Of a DNA stretch of 60,000 bases, positions 28,520-40,894 are shown one piece after another; position 1 is the first letter of the stretch, and each line of letters starts with the position of its first letter. The notes beneath the pieces were generated by a model, which saw only the letters and a program-made list of their open reading frames with translations, was not told the origin of the DNA and searched no databases. The position numbers were made by a program, and so were the translations under genes. Source of the stretch: Liolophura sinensis (lineage: Eukaryota > Mollusca > Polyplacophora > Chitonida > Chitonidae); NCBI RefSeq assembly GCF_032854445.1, contig NC_088299.1:7294324-7354323 (forward strand), given 5' to 3'.

Positions 28520-31390
28520 ATCAGATATACCTCGATATCCGATGTGACAGCAACGAGGTGTAGTAAATTCAGACGGTAGCACTCAAACTACAGACATGTA
28601 GTGTAAACAGATCAGATCAGCCGTCTCAGATCAGCCTCTTTTTAGTCCAGCAAATTGACGCTATAGTATAGTGTAACAATCGGCATACACGAAACAGTTC
28701 AGTGTGTACAAAAGCGTGTGAGTCTAACATAAAGACAACGTGGGAAGCAAGCTGTTGAGTATTGAGAATCTTTATGACATCATGGGTAATTATTTCGAGA
28801 TCCATTTTCAAAATTGCGTGAAAGTTTTCTTTTGGATTAAAACAGTTGACAGTTATGACCGTAACCGATGCACCGTTTATTTATAGGTCGCTTACGGGAC
28901 GTACTGGTGCACGTCTTAATGACGAGATGCCAGCAGAAATAAAACGTTAATTGTGAAAGGGTGTCTGTCTCTCTGTCTGTTTTATGTTTTCCAGGCTGAA
29001 TAAGTGGCTGAAAAGGTGTGTTCGAATTGTTCCTTCAGTGTACTGGTGCATAATTTCACCGCTATGCAACCGAAAATGCTCTGGGCGAAGAAGTCAACGA
29101 CACCCTTCGCTTCGTCTGTCATCGTCTCTGCCTCATATACATGTTCGTCAAGCAGTTCACTGACAGGGAAGCAGACGACAAAATTTATGCGCAGTGAAGC
29201 AACAACTTGTGCGCGCGTGTTGGGATGTGATATTACATTTCATGGGGATGGGATACGATAACAAGTATTAACCGGACTGAGATAATGCTTCACACACGTC
29301 CAACATACTTCACATGCAAAATTCTTTGTATCAGAGGTAAACATACGACAATCAGTTGTATTTACACAACAGTGTTAATTCTATTTACAGTAAACCTGTG
29401 GTTTATCTCATATCCTCTGGTCATGCGTTAGCTTTTTAAAAAATTTACGTGTACCTTACGTTACAGACAAGTGAGCCAGATATACGAGTATTTATGTAAA
29501 TTAACATGGTTCACTTTGCGGGAGCGTATATACACACGTTGAATCGGCGTATGAGTAGGGAATAACTAATACCTATGGTGTACTGGACATGTTCAACTGA
29601 ACTCTCGAACAGTGGATGATTTTGCTTGAATTTTGTTCATGATCGACGTCCGAAAAAGGATGAATTCTTCATATCCTCTTTTTTCTAACAAAGGGTCATT
29701 GACCTTTGCGCTGTGAATGCAATTTTACAAGCCGTCCAAGGCCGCTTGAAATTCTAGGTAGAAATAAAAAAAAAAAAAAAACACCCCGAGGCCCATACAG
29801 ACATTGTTCTAATTTACGTATGTAGGCGATAATAGAAAAAATACCGTAGTACATAATTAATGAGCCCTAGTAACCACTCCTATATAACGCTGTATATATC
29901 GGACTTCAAGTCAGCGTCAAGTCAGAAACTAGGCAAACTGGGTGGGCGAGGCACAGTGCTGTGAGTATAACAATGCACTAGTCCGAGATTGACGGTTGTC
30001 AGAGCGTGCTCCATTTAAAAACCTGGCGCAGCTGCCGTGGCAGTGCGTTTAGGGGTTTCAGTCAAAAATTATCTATCAAATACGTCTCCACGGCCTTAAG
30101 TTTGCAGAAACTTATTTTCCTTATCTTTTCGTCTCTTGATTTGTCGTAAACACAATGTCAATCTGTTATTTCCTACGCCGAATGCGCAAGTCCGAAATTC
30201 CTTGGTGATACTCAAACGAACGGCTGTATTGACAGTCTTGACATACTTGACAAGGCAAGGTAGCTGCATCAGAGTTTTTAAAGGAGCACGCTCTGACAAA
30301 ATTATGCCAAACCTGTAATGTTATAGCAGTCTCGGGCTAACCATACAGATGTGCCTACTTGGTACTGAAAAACGGCGAATTCCCGTCTTTCCAGGTAACA
30401 TCTTTGATTAGCACTAGTAAGAAGAAAGGAATAAACGATTATGGATAACAACTAAAAAAAAAACAGGAAGGTGCTTATCCATAATGTGTTATTTCCTTAT
30501 TTTAAGGTGATCAACGTTAATTACACATGTTATTTGCATTCGATATTTTGTTAAAAGTGAGAGAAATGGCCTTTCAACTTTTTTTATATCCCCAATATCC
30601 CCAAAACTTCTCATGGATAGAAACATTATGTTTTAACACGTTTGGGAACTGTACCATTATTTACCTCAACATATTAAGGAAACTGCGAAAAATGGGCAAC
30701 GTGTCGGGATAGGTTCATGGTTGTCATCGGAGGACGCTATCGTCCACACCCTTCATATCCTTCGCATCTAGTCGCGTCCTCCACTCTTCGCGTCTTGCGC
30801 ACCCTTCGCGCCTTCCGCACCCATTGCGTCTTCCGCGGGTTCACGGAAGTGGCGGTTTTGTTAAAGGTTATACACATGCGCAATTGGGGCAGTTGGGTGC
30901 AAAATTTTGTCTCCGAACTGAAGTACGAAGGAGCACTGATTGGATATTACTGTCAAACAAACACTTTAGGTTATTAAAATACTGTGAATTTCTGCACTGC
31001 TATTTTGCTCCTATATATAGTGAAAATATATCAGAATTTTGTCTTTGTTGGGTAAAAATGAAATTTTTTTGCCCAGTGTTACTACCCACCCATACCAAGA
31101 TAATAAAATGTTGAAGCGAAACGTGTATGCTGAATGGGCGTATGCCACGCTAAAGTTAGGGTGATATTTTCTTGAGGAGGAATTTGATAAATTTACTAGA
31201 TAAATAGTAATGAGAATAAATGCGTTCGTGTAACCTAAAACCGCGCCCCCTGCGGGGTCGCTGACCTCGCTATCTAGATGGCCGTTTTCAGCCAATACAA
31301 TGCTTAGCCCTTATGGCATAGCAGACCCTTAAACAAATATACATTTATAGGTTTGTGAGGAAATGGTGTGCAGTGAGTTATGAAATCAGG
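28520..31390. other. Intergenic DNA without recognised features
   Basis: Scattered open frames shorter than 100 codons, none resembling a known protein. There is a CG-rich stretch of short cttcgcgtcttgcgcaccct-like repeats at about 30770-30840 and an A-run at 29770. Nothing else stands out. Confidence 0.5.
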
Positions 31391-31397
31391 TGATACT

Positions 31398-31545
31398 ATT
31401 ATGTACCTGACGATCGGTCTGCAGCAACCTGCGGATGGTCGTAAGTTTCTCCCGGTCTCCTCCCACCATAATGCTGGTCGCCTTCGTATAAGTGAAATAT
31501 TCTTGAGCAGAGCGTAAAACACCAATCAAATAAATAAATAAATGA
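31398..31545 (+). mobile_element. SINE family A, head-truncated
   Basis: Central domain and tail ending aaacaccaatcaaataaata. Confidence 0.88.
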
Positions 31546-32810
31546 CACCTTAGATCAACCAAAATTGCTTGCTGCATGTTAATATACTTATGGATAGGAA
31601 TACCAGTAAGATATATTTCAACCACCCAGTTGCCTTTATCACATAGCCTATAACCTATAAGGCGCCTGGATTGATCGATTGATTGATTGATCGAAGGATC
31701 GATATTTAACACCATGAACTTAGGCTATCACTTTTATATTAGTAAGCCCCTATATGATAATACAAAAGTAATGTATAGATGAAAGTTGTAATTTAGAACC
31801 AAGTTTTAAGTTTTCCTTGGTTTTCTACAAGAACAAAATATACCTCACTATATATATATATAGGCCTACTACACAAGTGTGAGACAATTTCTCATCTGAA
31901 ATTGCAAGTGTAATCTTTTTCAAGTCATGCATTTAAGTCATGTATAGGTCTGGTCGACTGACTACCTCAACATTAACCGACTAATGGTTTTCTTGCTCGT
32001 ACACACAAATTATATAACGTATATGGCCTGTATATAAGTGCGACTTTTTAAAAGTTGTCGCTGTGATAACGCCAGTCCACACCATATGCCCACTGAAGCA
32101 TGAAAGTTTATCATTTGCGCAAGCATGCACATTAGCTTTTCCCACGCCTTTAAGATGTCATTCACAAAAGATAATATTGAGTCTATCCTATAGCTGAAGA
32201 AGCTGGTGCGGGACATGATTGTTTTAATTGCTTAATTAGTTTGCACGACTTTTTAAAGGCCACTGAGGAGAGAAAAAGCCGTTAAGAGAACACGTAGATT
32301 AGTCAGTATTACCTCAATACAGCAACAGAGACACGAATTGTGTGAAATGTTTTGGGGGCCATAGCCTGTAACACGCAATCCATACAACGGAGACCTATCA
32401 AACGCCAGGCAACAGGACCTTGACGTCATTTTATTGACCTTTCCCAGCTCATCATGACGTCACATTAAAGACAGTACAATAGAAACTGATACATTGTAAC
32501 GGTGTAGACGTATACATAACAATCCATTTTGACGTAACAATGGCTCAAAATCCAGCTTCACACTAGCGCCACCTCTCGGGATTAAAAAAATGTGCCTCCC
32601 CATGTAAACTTCCGCGTCATTAGTTCTGGTCCCAGCGATAGATAGAGGAAGTAGTTTATTTAGTCTTTACCGTTTAACGCATATGTATGTAGACAGAGCC
32701 GGACTGATATTTGCCTATATAGCATTAAGAGGCCTACACCTATATTCCCATACCGGTTTAAGACTGTAAATACAGAGGTGAGTGTTTCTTTATATATCCA
32801 TATACATAAT

Positions 32811-33047
32811 TATACTCTCAAAAGCAAACGCGTACCGTTTTGTACACGTGTCTCTGTAGCTCGCGATGTAAACAAGATGTGTATCACACTACCAGTTTGG
32901 TACACATTAAATGTGTACGTGCATAAAGATGATATATGCAAGGTGCACATTAATGTTCCTGTATAAATTTGTTAAAACTAATGTGTACAACAGGTATACA
33001 TCTTGTGTACTATTTTAGAGATTAGATCTGCTTTTAGAGAGTAAGTC
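32811..33047. mobile_element. Foldback/MITE-like element, copy 1
   Basis: Ends form an inverted repeat: tactctcaaaagca on the left and tgcttttagagagta on the right. The interior (gtttggtacacattaaatgt, catgcaaggtgcacattaat-like) is shared with the element at 47165-47607. No transposase is present, so it would be non-autonomous. Confidence 0.6.
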
Positions 33048-33534
33048 TATATTTCAACACGTGATCAGTAAGTTTGGAGGGGGGCGGGGGTGCTGTTGTG
33101 CAACTGGCAACTGGGGATATATTAACATATCTGCAGTCAAACGACACTTAACTTGTAATACTAGTATAAAGCAATCTGCGATCCCAAAATCGCATGTAGT
33201 GATCCAAAATCGCACGTAATGATCCTAAATCTTAATCACAGAATATCAATCATGCAGGATGAAAGCAGTGCAGAAAAGTCTATTGCTGTATATGGAAGTC
33301 GAAGCGCGTGGAATGCACGTATTGATTATAGCTTGTCATGAAGACTTCGAAACGTAAGCAGTCAGTTCCCAGGCATGACATATCAGACTACATATACTGC
33401 AACTGTGCTCGTATGAAATAAAGTATCAAATTTTTGATCCACCTATGGTAATTATATGGCACAAAGCTATTGTATCAGACACGAGTGACGTGCGTAGTGT
33501 GATATCATGGAGAGTTGAGGTTGTTAACAATGAG

Positions 33535-33833
33535 GAACTGATTTGTATGGAAGACCTTTGGAATCATCTGCTTTTGCCTGTATGTGGCATTGACAGCATG
33601 TATGACACATGTAGTGTGACGACATCGAGAGGTGAACCCGCTAACACTGACCCCCGTGCTTGAAGAACTGATTTGTATGGAAGACCTTTGGAATCATCTG
33701 CTTTTGCCTGTATGTGGCATTGACAGCATGTATGACACATGTAGTGTGACGACATCGAGAGGTGAACCCGCTAACACTGACCCCCGTGCTTGAAGAACTG
33801 ATTTGTATGGAAGACCCTTGGCGTCACCTGTTT
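33535..33833. repeat. 130-bp tandem duplication
   Basis: The block starting gaactgatttgtatggaaga occurs at 33535, 33665 and 33795, period 130. Two copies are complete and appear identical; the third breaks off near 33833. It lies in intergenic DNA and shows no coding signal. Confidence 0.9.
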
Positions 33834-34234
33834 CTCCATATTTCTCAGGTCTGCATGTATATACAGTCAGCTAGCTGGTCCAAACTGTGAAAGCACGGTG
33901 TTAGTACCGGATTACCCCCAACACAATCAATGCATGATTTGTTTCTCATTTGTTGCTATACCGTGATCAGGCGATTACCATTGTCAGGTGTGTTCTTGCT
34001 GTCGTCTTTTGATGTATTCATGGAGCCAGATTAGTGTCCAAAATGGCTTTACTGACGATAGGTATATGTCTAAATCAGGTCCACCTTTGCTACCGTGAGA
34101 TCATATGCAGATGCTGTAGCTTCAGGATTTGTTTTTGATCTTTTTTTTCCGATTTCGAGCCGAAGTCCTATATATATGGCCCACAGGCTATCCAGACCTT
34201 TCCTCGTAGGCTGTAGGCTGAAAAGTGTCTGGTC

Positions 34235-34419
34235 TGGTGCACACGAGAATGTCCCCTTTCAATGTCACTAGACTGGCTATGGGTTAGACAGATTCTCTGT
34301 CTGATTCCTGTGTATTTGTGGTGGCAGTGTGTCAACTGATCAACGGAGGGCGCTACTGTCGTTCACTTCCTCTGCCGTTCATTTAGGCCTAGGCATGTAG
34401 ATAAACATTAGCCAGTGTA
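34235..34419 (+). repeat. LTR-like repeat, left
   Basis: Shares blocks of about 12-20 bases with 37157-37300, including cgctactgtcgttca; about three quarters of positions match by eye. Confidence 0.65.
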
Positions 34420-34460
34420 AGATCCTGATGCAAAGCCGATGTATCAAGGAAAGTTAATCG

Positions 34461-34760
34461 CCTTTTGCTGCTCCAGTAGTTTTAGTCCGGAAGAAGAATG
34501 GCGACCTACAACTCTGTGTAGATCATAGACGATTCAATTCCAAAACTCGACGAGATGCTTACCCGCTTCCACGAATACAGTTCACGAATTGGATCACTAA
34601 GGTAGGGCGCAATATATCTCAACCTAGCTGAATCTAGCAAGTGGGTATAACCAAATTGCGATGACTGAAAGGATGCTACAAGAAACGGAATTTGTCACGA
34701 TGTTTTCGAACTCAGGCGAATATCATTTGATCTGTCAAACGGATCAGGAACATGTAAGCC
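34461..34760 (+). pseudogene. Ty3/Gypsy reverse transcriptase fragment
   Basis: The translation includes [20 protein letters not shown] and then [11 protein letters not shown], the N-terminal RT motif of chromoviral/Gypsy elements, followed by a shifted SGYNQIAMTE-like segment and FVTMFSNSGEY. The catalytic YxDD region is missing. Confidence 0.85.
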
Positions 34761-35479
34761 ATTGGGGCAAAAGGGTTTCTCTCACGAGTTATTTTTGAGT
34801 TCATCTTATGGTATTTAATTAACAATTAGCAATCTGCTTTTAATACACCGAAACACCGATTAATTTCCGCACCCATCTTAGTTTATGCGGATTTCCAGCA
34901 TGCGGGTTCCGCGAGTACCTACTGGGAAGTAAGTTTATGGCTTGCGCGGATTAAAATCCATTAAGCTTCATTCTGGCAAGCTTGGAGCTTAAGAGCAGCG
35001 CAGAATGGCCCAGCTCGACGCTATTCACAGCCGCGCGGGAAAGCAAATGCAGATGGACTTTCCCGGCTGCAGAAATCTATGGACAATGTTATTCCACAAG
35101 AAGAATTTCGTACGGCTTGTGACGTAGAGATGAAAGTCACCGAGATTCCTGTTGAACTGTGCACTGCGGATGTTCAGTCTGTGACAGTTACTAGATCTCT
35201 GCAGATTGAGTTAAGTAATGAGGCCTTGGGTCCCTTCCTTACCTATTCTAAGACTCTGATCCTGACTCTGCAAGAAGAGGATCCAACCATCAAGGCGTTT
35301 TTAAGCTTTCGGAAAACCGGATTGAAGACAAATTTCAGATAGAAAAGTTGTCTTCCACACAAAGTGTTGACTATGAATAAGCAATGGAATAAGCTGATTA
35401 TGGATGGTGGTGTATTATACCAACAAGTGGAGGATCACGACCTGTAGAAGTCGAGACAATTCGACCTTCCAGAGGGACT

Positions 35480-36215
35480 GACAGGCACGATTTTGACATC
35501 CATGCATAATCAGCTTGGACATCAAGACATGGACAGAACGCTGGGCTTCATTCGCCGAAGGTGCTACTGCCCTGGTATGTGCACAGACGTTGACAGGTGG
35601 TGCAAAAACTGTGAACGTTGCACCGTATCCAAGTGACCTCGTCCTCGTGTCAGGGCACTTGCTGCAAGTTTACTGGCATCCATTATTGGAACAGCATTCA
35701 CTTGATTATTCTTTCCGGGAACGAAGCACTGATGGTTACGAAAATGTGTTTTTGACCCCAGATGTGTTTTTCCAAATTTACGGACGTAATTGCCACAAAG
35801 GATCAGAAAACAGAATCAACAGCATGAGTCTTGGTTAAGGAATGGTTTAATAAATTCTGAATGTCCATGGGAATTCATTCCGACCATGGACGAAGTTTTG
35901 TATCTTCCTTAATTTTGGAACTGTGTTGTTTGCATAGTGTCAAGAAATCGCAAACTGGCGTCCAGTATCACACCACACAGTGCGACAGGTTACTCACCTT
36001 ACTGTCTGCTGTTCGGTAGAGAGTCCAAATTACCCAGTGACCTACTTTGTCGTGAAGATGAGACAGCTGACAGAATGGAGACTTGCTGGCTGAACACCAG
36101 TGTGCATAGTCCGAATCTGGGTTTCAGGGGTCTCGCGAGTTCACGGAGATATCGGCGTGACAGGTGGTGGCTCCCGCAAACTACCGCAGCTAAAAGACGT
36201 GATTTTACGTAAGGT
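35480..36215 (+). pseudogene. Ty3/Gypsy integrase fragment
   Basis: The H2C2 zinc finger is visible as HNQLGHQDMDRTLGF followed by CYCPG and CKNCERC. It is followed in other frames by core pieces (KEWFNKF; GIHSDHGRSF) and by TGYSPYCLLFGRESKLPSDLL, the usual end of Gypsy integrase. It is broken by several shifts and stops. Confidence 0.85.
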
Positions 36216-37156
36216 GCCAACGGCGCCGTCAAGTCGACAGACAGATGTGTATTAAATCTCTCATCTAACGTAAATAACATCTTTTATCTACGTTAGTTTG
36301 CGAGAGCCCCCATCGATATCTGAAACTTTCGAAACCCCTGAAACGCTGATTGGGCTTATTGGAACAAACTTACGAAAAAGTGCAAGAACGTAAGGGAAAC
36401 AAAACAACGGAGACTGGCAGTACCTGAGTGATAACGTAATGATCCACTCGCTATCGTTGACAAAGGCCTGTTTTGAAACAGGGTAGAAGGTCAGAATAAC
36501 CTTCAAGATGCCTGGAAGACGAAACTTTACAGAGTAGTTCATTGTTTTGATCCTTTCGGACGCGTTTACTCCGTCTAACCCTTTGACGGTGGGCCTTCTC
36601 GGAATAACCGCGGAACAGACCTCAGGTTGTGCCCGGAAACAGTTTTGCCTTCAGTCGTACCTCAAACCACAGAGAGAGAGAGGAAGCAGCGTGTGGAATG
36701 GAATGCCATTTGGTAGCTCCTCTGATTCCGAGGGTGGCATTCTTCTGTCTGCTGAAGATTCTGCAACTCACCAATAGCTTTTGCCGCCTGTTGTTTGTGG
36801 ACCAATTCTCCCTGGTGTGGCATCACGCCCATCTCTTAGAACATCATCCACTGTAGAGGTCCATACCGTTCCAGTTGGTGGAGAGCCTAGTAAACCGTAT
36901 CATGAACCACGATCAGCGGTGCAGTCCAGTGTTGCCTGGAGTCGACCTTGTCAGCAGAACGACACGAACCAGTATTTATTCCTTGGAGTTAACCCTGCAA
37001 ATACCACAACTGCAGGCCAGGAAATGTCCGATTTTCTGTTGAATGATGTGGGAGGTGTTGTGTGCTTCAACTTCCATTAAGATGACATGTACTAGGTACC
37101 GCTCGATCATATCCATGGAACTGAACAGTGATTCGTTCAGGCGGATGTGGCCTGAG

Positions 37157-37300
37157 CTGGTGCACAGGAGATTGGGTTAGATTCTCTGATTCCTGTGTAC
37201 TGGCAGTGGTAGTGTGTCAGCTGGTTACCGGAGGTCGCTACTGTCGTTCAGTTCTTCTGCTGTTCATTTAGTGATGAAAATAAACATTAGACAGTTCTGT
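37157..37300 (+). repeat. LTR-like repeat, right
   Basis: Counterpart of 34235-34419. It ends near aaacattagacagt, about 290 bases before the Penelope-like insertion site. Confidence 0.65.
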
Positions 37301-37592
37301 AAATATGAAGTTATCGTTTGTCGACGTATATCGTAACAATGACACTATGGTGTTTAAAAGCAAGAGTGGCCCAAATTATGAATGTGAGTACCGTTCTTAA
37401 ACGCGCCGATAAAACAACGATAATTGGGCCCTAAGTGAAGCCACCTGAAGAGTTACTGAAGAGTTTTTTTAACTACGTAACTACGTCTGATCTTTGTAAC
37501 TCAGTTAGTTGCTAAAGCGTTAATTTGTATTGTTTTAGGTTATCGGCATTGTGCATGTTGTGTGCGTCTAAGCTCTGGGAGTGCGTTCTGAC

Positions 37593-37605
37593 ACTCTGCA
37601 GGTTA
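37593..37605. repeat. Left target-site duplication of the Penelope-like insertion
   Basis: actctgcaggtta, identical to 41142-41154, flanks the palindromic pair of Penelope-like copies. Confidence 0.9.
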
Positions 37606-37816
37606 GATTGACAGAGGCATTACTTATGGATAACAATTCCTGGATTTATTGTGTTGGTGACGTTTCGATGTAGGTTCTTACATCGTTATCAAACCATATG
37701 AACATACAGAGATACAAGACAACATATATACAGTAAGAGAGTGAATGATGTCAACAACAGGCAACAATGTAGCATAGATAGTAACTTCAGGGTAATGGCT
37801 TCATGGTTTAATGGCT

Positions 37817-38200
37817 TCAGGGTTTAAGGCGGTCACTGTCTAATCTGATGAGGTCATTGTAGGCGCTCGGTAGGTGGTACCCGCTGTCTCGGTTAAGCTG
37901 TGGGTTGTGTCGTCGGATCATGATGGCTTCCAGCAGTTTTCTTCTCTTATAGTCTGACTGGTTGTTTTGTAGGGTATGAACTGTGTTCCACTGGAGTTGG
38001 TGTTCTGGATGGGCTCTGATGTGGTCACTGAGGGCTGATTTCCCATCTAATTTTTCTACTGAGGCCTTGTGCTCTGCAATTCTGATGTTGAGTGGTCTAC
38101 CGGTTTCTCCAATGTATTGCTGTTGACAATCACAATTAATGCAGTACACAGATCCTTTGGGTTCTTCCCTGTGGGTTGGTTGTTTTTTTCCATTGGCTTT
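37817..38200 (-). pseudogene. Penelope-like GIY-YIG endonuclease
   Basis: From REEPKGSVYCINCDC through QQYIGETGRPLNIRIAEHK, the GIY-YIG core with Arg, ending SDRLKP. In this copy the A7 run upstream keeps the endonuclease in frame with the linker ANGKKQPTHREEPKG. This nuclease nicks the target for target-primed reverse transcription. Confidence 0.9.
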
Positions 38201-38271
38201 GAGTAGGGTTTTAAGGTTAGAGGCGGAGGTGAACGTTGTTTGTATGTTCAGTTTGTCACGCAGGAGTCTTC

Positions 38272-39275
38272 TTATGTGGTAGCTTGGGTGCCTATATACG
38301 GAATGGTTATATATATATTGGGGTGGTCGGGTCTCGTTGTTCTGGTCTTGTTAGTCGGATTGAGGGTTTTGTTGATCGTTCTCTCCACTAATTGTGGGGG
38401 GTATCGGTTTAGGGTGGTGAAGGCTGTTTTGAGGTGATTTATTTCTTCTTGGAGGTTGATGCTGGATATCTGTAGGGCTCGTTTTGTTAGGGTAGATATT
38501 GTTCCTCTCTTGATCCGATTAGGTTGGTTAGATTGGTAATTCACGTATTGGCCTGAGTGTGTGGGTTTGCGGTATACTGAAGTGAGGAGTTTGTCGTACC
38601 TCTTGCTAATAAGTACATCCAGAAACGGTATGGTTTTGTTGCATTCTTGCTCCATGGTGAACTGTATCCTGTTGTTCTGGGTGTTGAGGTGGTCAAGTAG
38701 GGACTGGGGGTTGTCGGTCTTGTTTAGTGCTACGAATGTGTCATCTACCTTACGGAACCAACACAACGGTTTGATGGGGCTTGCAGCTAAGGCTTTGTTC
38801 TCAAATTCTGTCATGTATATTTCGGAGATAAGTGGTGATAGGGGGGATCCCATCGGTAAACCGTGGAGTTGTTCATATATATCATCCCCCCACGCGAAAT
38901 ACGTGGAATGCATACACGAGTCCAGGAGGCTGATCATGCTGTCAGGTTTCATGGCTGTGTTGAGAGGGTGTTGTCCGCTGTTCAGCTTTTGTCGTATGAT
39001 GTCTAGGGATTCTTCTCTAGGGATATTGGTGAATAGGTCGATGACGTCGTAACTGATCAGTTGGGCTGTGCCTGGAATGTCTTTAATTTTGTTACAAAAT
39101 TCTGCTGAGTCTTTGATGTAAGATTTGGAAGTTTTGCCCAGAGGTGTTAGGAGTTTAGTGAGGTACTGTGCCGTGTCGTAGTGGACAGTGCCTCTGGAGC
39201 AGATCAGGAGTCGGGCTTTGATTGGGTTCTTATGAACTTTGATGGTTGCCCTGGCGTAAGGTGCTCGGGTGCGTT
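38272..39275 (-). pseudogene. Penelope-like reverse transcriptase core
   Basis: RT motifs in order: APYARATIKVHKNP, AQLISYDVIDLFTNIP (motif A), EQLHGLPMGSPLSPLISEIYM (motif B), WFRKVDDTFVAL (motif C, catalytic Asp pair) and CNKTIPFLDVLI. Motif C has Lys before VDD where Tyr or Ala is usual. The frame ends at 38272 because of a one-base deletion in a C run at GTP; the plus-strand copy keeps the longer run. Confidence 0.92.
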
Positions 39276-40083
39276 GTGTTGAGCTTTCGGTACAGTTGGA
39301 TGTCGATTTCATTGCTGTTCTGCAGGGCTTTGAGTTTTGCCCTAAATTCTCTTTCAAGTTTCGTTGTGGGGCCTTTGGTTATTTGCCTGTATGTCGTTGT
39401 GTCGCTGAGCATGTCGTTGACTAGTTGGTTGAATTTGTTCTTGTCAAGTATAACTGTGGCTCTTCCTTTGTCTGCAGGGGCGATGGTGATGGTACTATCG
39501 GAGCGTAGGTTCTTGATGGCCGTTCTTTCTTCTCGGGTGATATTTGGTTTTTGTTTAGGTGCTTTGATGAGAATGTCGCTGATTTGGTGTCGGATGTAAT
39601 CAACATTACCTCCAGGGGCGAGTTGTTGAAGACCTTTTTCTATAGCTGACACAAAATCATCTCTGGGGATTTTGTCCTGGGTAGGAATATAGTTCAAACC
39701 CTTAGTCAGTAATGTCGCTTCATTGGGTGTGAGGGTCCGACTGCTTAGATTGATGACGGTTTTGCTATTGTGACTTGTGGGCCGTTGAGTACTCTCTCTG
39801 TTGGTGTGCTTAGACAGAAGTTCAAACTTTCTTTTTTGAGATCCTTTAATTTTCTCGTCAAGCCGTTGGTTGCTGTTTGTTTGTGCCTGTCGCAATGATT
39901 TGTAATGATGATCACTTAGGGTCGACCTTAGTTTCTCCTGCAGCTGGGTAATAGTGGTTAAGGTTCTTGCTTTGGTGTTCCGGTGATGTTGGATTCTCTC
40001 TTTCACTAGTGATTTGCTGGCTGTGTTAATAATCTTCTTTGCTGCATGTGAATGCACTGGGCATTTCAGAGTAAGTCCCTTAG
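39230..40083 (-). pseudogene. Penelope-like N-terminal and early RT region
   Basis: Starts KGLTLKCPVHSHAAKK at the element junction and runs through IAPADKGRATVILDK, a conserved early RT motif of Penelope-like elements (ADKG-VVL). The upstream 22 codons of the open frame belong to the inverted neighbour copy and are not part of the protein. It runs out of frame near 39265, after LYRKLNTT, where the RT continues in another frame. Confidence 0.85.
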
Positions 40084-40086
40084 GAC

Positions 40087-40894
40087 TTCTGGATGTACTT
40101 ATTAGCAAGAGGTACGACAAACTCCTCACTTCAGTATACCGCAAACCCACACACTCAGACCAATACGTGAATTACCAATCTAACCAACCTAATCGGATCA
40201 AGAGAGGAATAATATCTACCCTAACAAAACGAGCCCTACAGATATCCAGCATCAACCTCCAAGAAGAAATAAATCACCTCAAAACAGCCTTCACCACCCT
40301 AAACCGATACCCCCCACAATTAGTGGAGAGAACGATCAACAAAACCCTCAATCCGACTAACAAGACCAGAACAACGAGACCCGACCACCCCAATATATAT
40401 ATAACCATTCCGTATATAGGCACCCCAAGCTATCACATAAGAAGACTCCTGCGTGACAAACTGAACATACAAACAACGTTCACCTCCGCCTCTAACCTTA
40501 AAACCCTACTCAAAGCCAATGGAAAAAACAACCAACCCATAGGGAAGAACCCAAAGGATCTGTGTACTGCATTAATTGTGATTGTCAACAGCAATACATT
40601 GGAGAAACCGGTAGACCACTCAACATCAGAATTGCAGAGCACAAGGCCTCAGTAGAAAAATTAGATGGGAAATCAGCCCTCAGTGACCACATCAGAGCCC
40701 ATCCAGAACACCAACTCCAGTGGAACACAGTTCATACCCTACAAAACAACCAGTCAGACTATAAGAGAAGAAAACTGCTGGAAGCCATCATGATCCGACG
40801 ACACAACCCACAGCTTAACCGAGACAGCGGGTACCACCTACCGAGCGCCTACAATGACCTCATCAGATTAGACAGTGACCGCCTTAAACCCTGA
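40087..40894 (+). pseudogene. RT C-terminus and GIY-YIG endonuclease of the truncated Penelope-like copy
   Basis: The RT tail reads to IGTPSYHIRRLLRDKL without the frameshift of the other copy. It then loses frame in a shortened A6 run (A7 in the other copy), so the endonuclease (YCINCDC, YIGETGR, end SDRLKP at 40894) is in a different frame. Each copy therefore carries a different inactivating indel. Confidence 0.88.

Larger units (their letters stand above)
31546..34230. other. Intergenic DNA with few repeats
   Basis: Apart from the foldback element at 32811, short direct repeats at 33175-33235 (ccaaaatcgcatgtagtgat) and the 130-bp duplication, nothing is recognised. No exon-like conserved peptide was found on either strand. 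Confidence 0.5.
34235..37300 (+). mobile_element. Ty3/Gypsy retrotransposon relic between LTR-like repeats
   Basis: Similar segments at 34235-34419 and 37157-37300 share ctggtgcaca, gattcctgtgta, cgctactgtcgttca and aaacatta, and are read as decayed LTRs. Between them are broken pol pieces in Ty3/Gypsy order: RT, integrase zinc finger, integrase core. Gag and protease are missing; RT starts almost directly after the left LTR-like segment. Many stops and frameshifts show it is dead. Confidence 0.8.
37606..40086 (-). mobile_element. Penelope-like element (longer copy, minus strand)
   Basis: Reading on the minus strand from about 40085: a Lys/Gln-rich N-terminal region, a reverse transcriptase, then a GIY-YIG endonuclease, the order typical of endonuclease-bearing Penelope-like retroelements. 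The 3' sequence ends ...gcctctgtcaatc at 37606. The reading frame is broken twice by single-base indels (near 39265 and near 38283). The 5' end appears truncated because the coding frame is already open at the junction with the plus-strand copy. Confidence 0.9.

Noticed and set aside
29004-29261. 85-codon plus-strand frame as a gene
   Set aside because: No recognisable domain, no supporting splice structure, composition like surrounding intergenic DNA.
30730-30845. CG-rich stretch as a CpG-island promoter
   Set aside because: Too short and made of imperfect cttcgcgtc repeats; no exon follows on either strand.
36547-37080. Overlapping frames of 76-99 codons as a separate gene
   Set aside because: They lie between the Gypsy integrase relic and the right LTR-like repeat and have no recognisable domain; probably decayed element sequence.
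38561-39052. 163-codon plus-strand frame
   Set aside because: Antisense of the Penelope-like reverse transcriptase; no protein similarity of its own.
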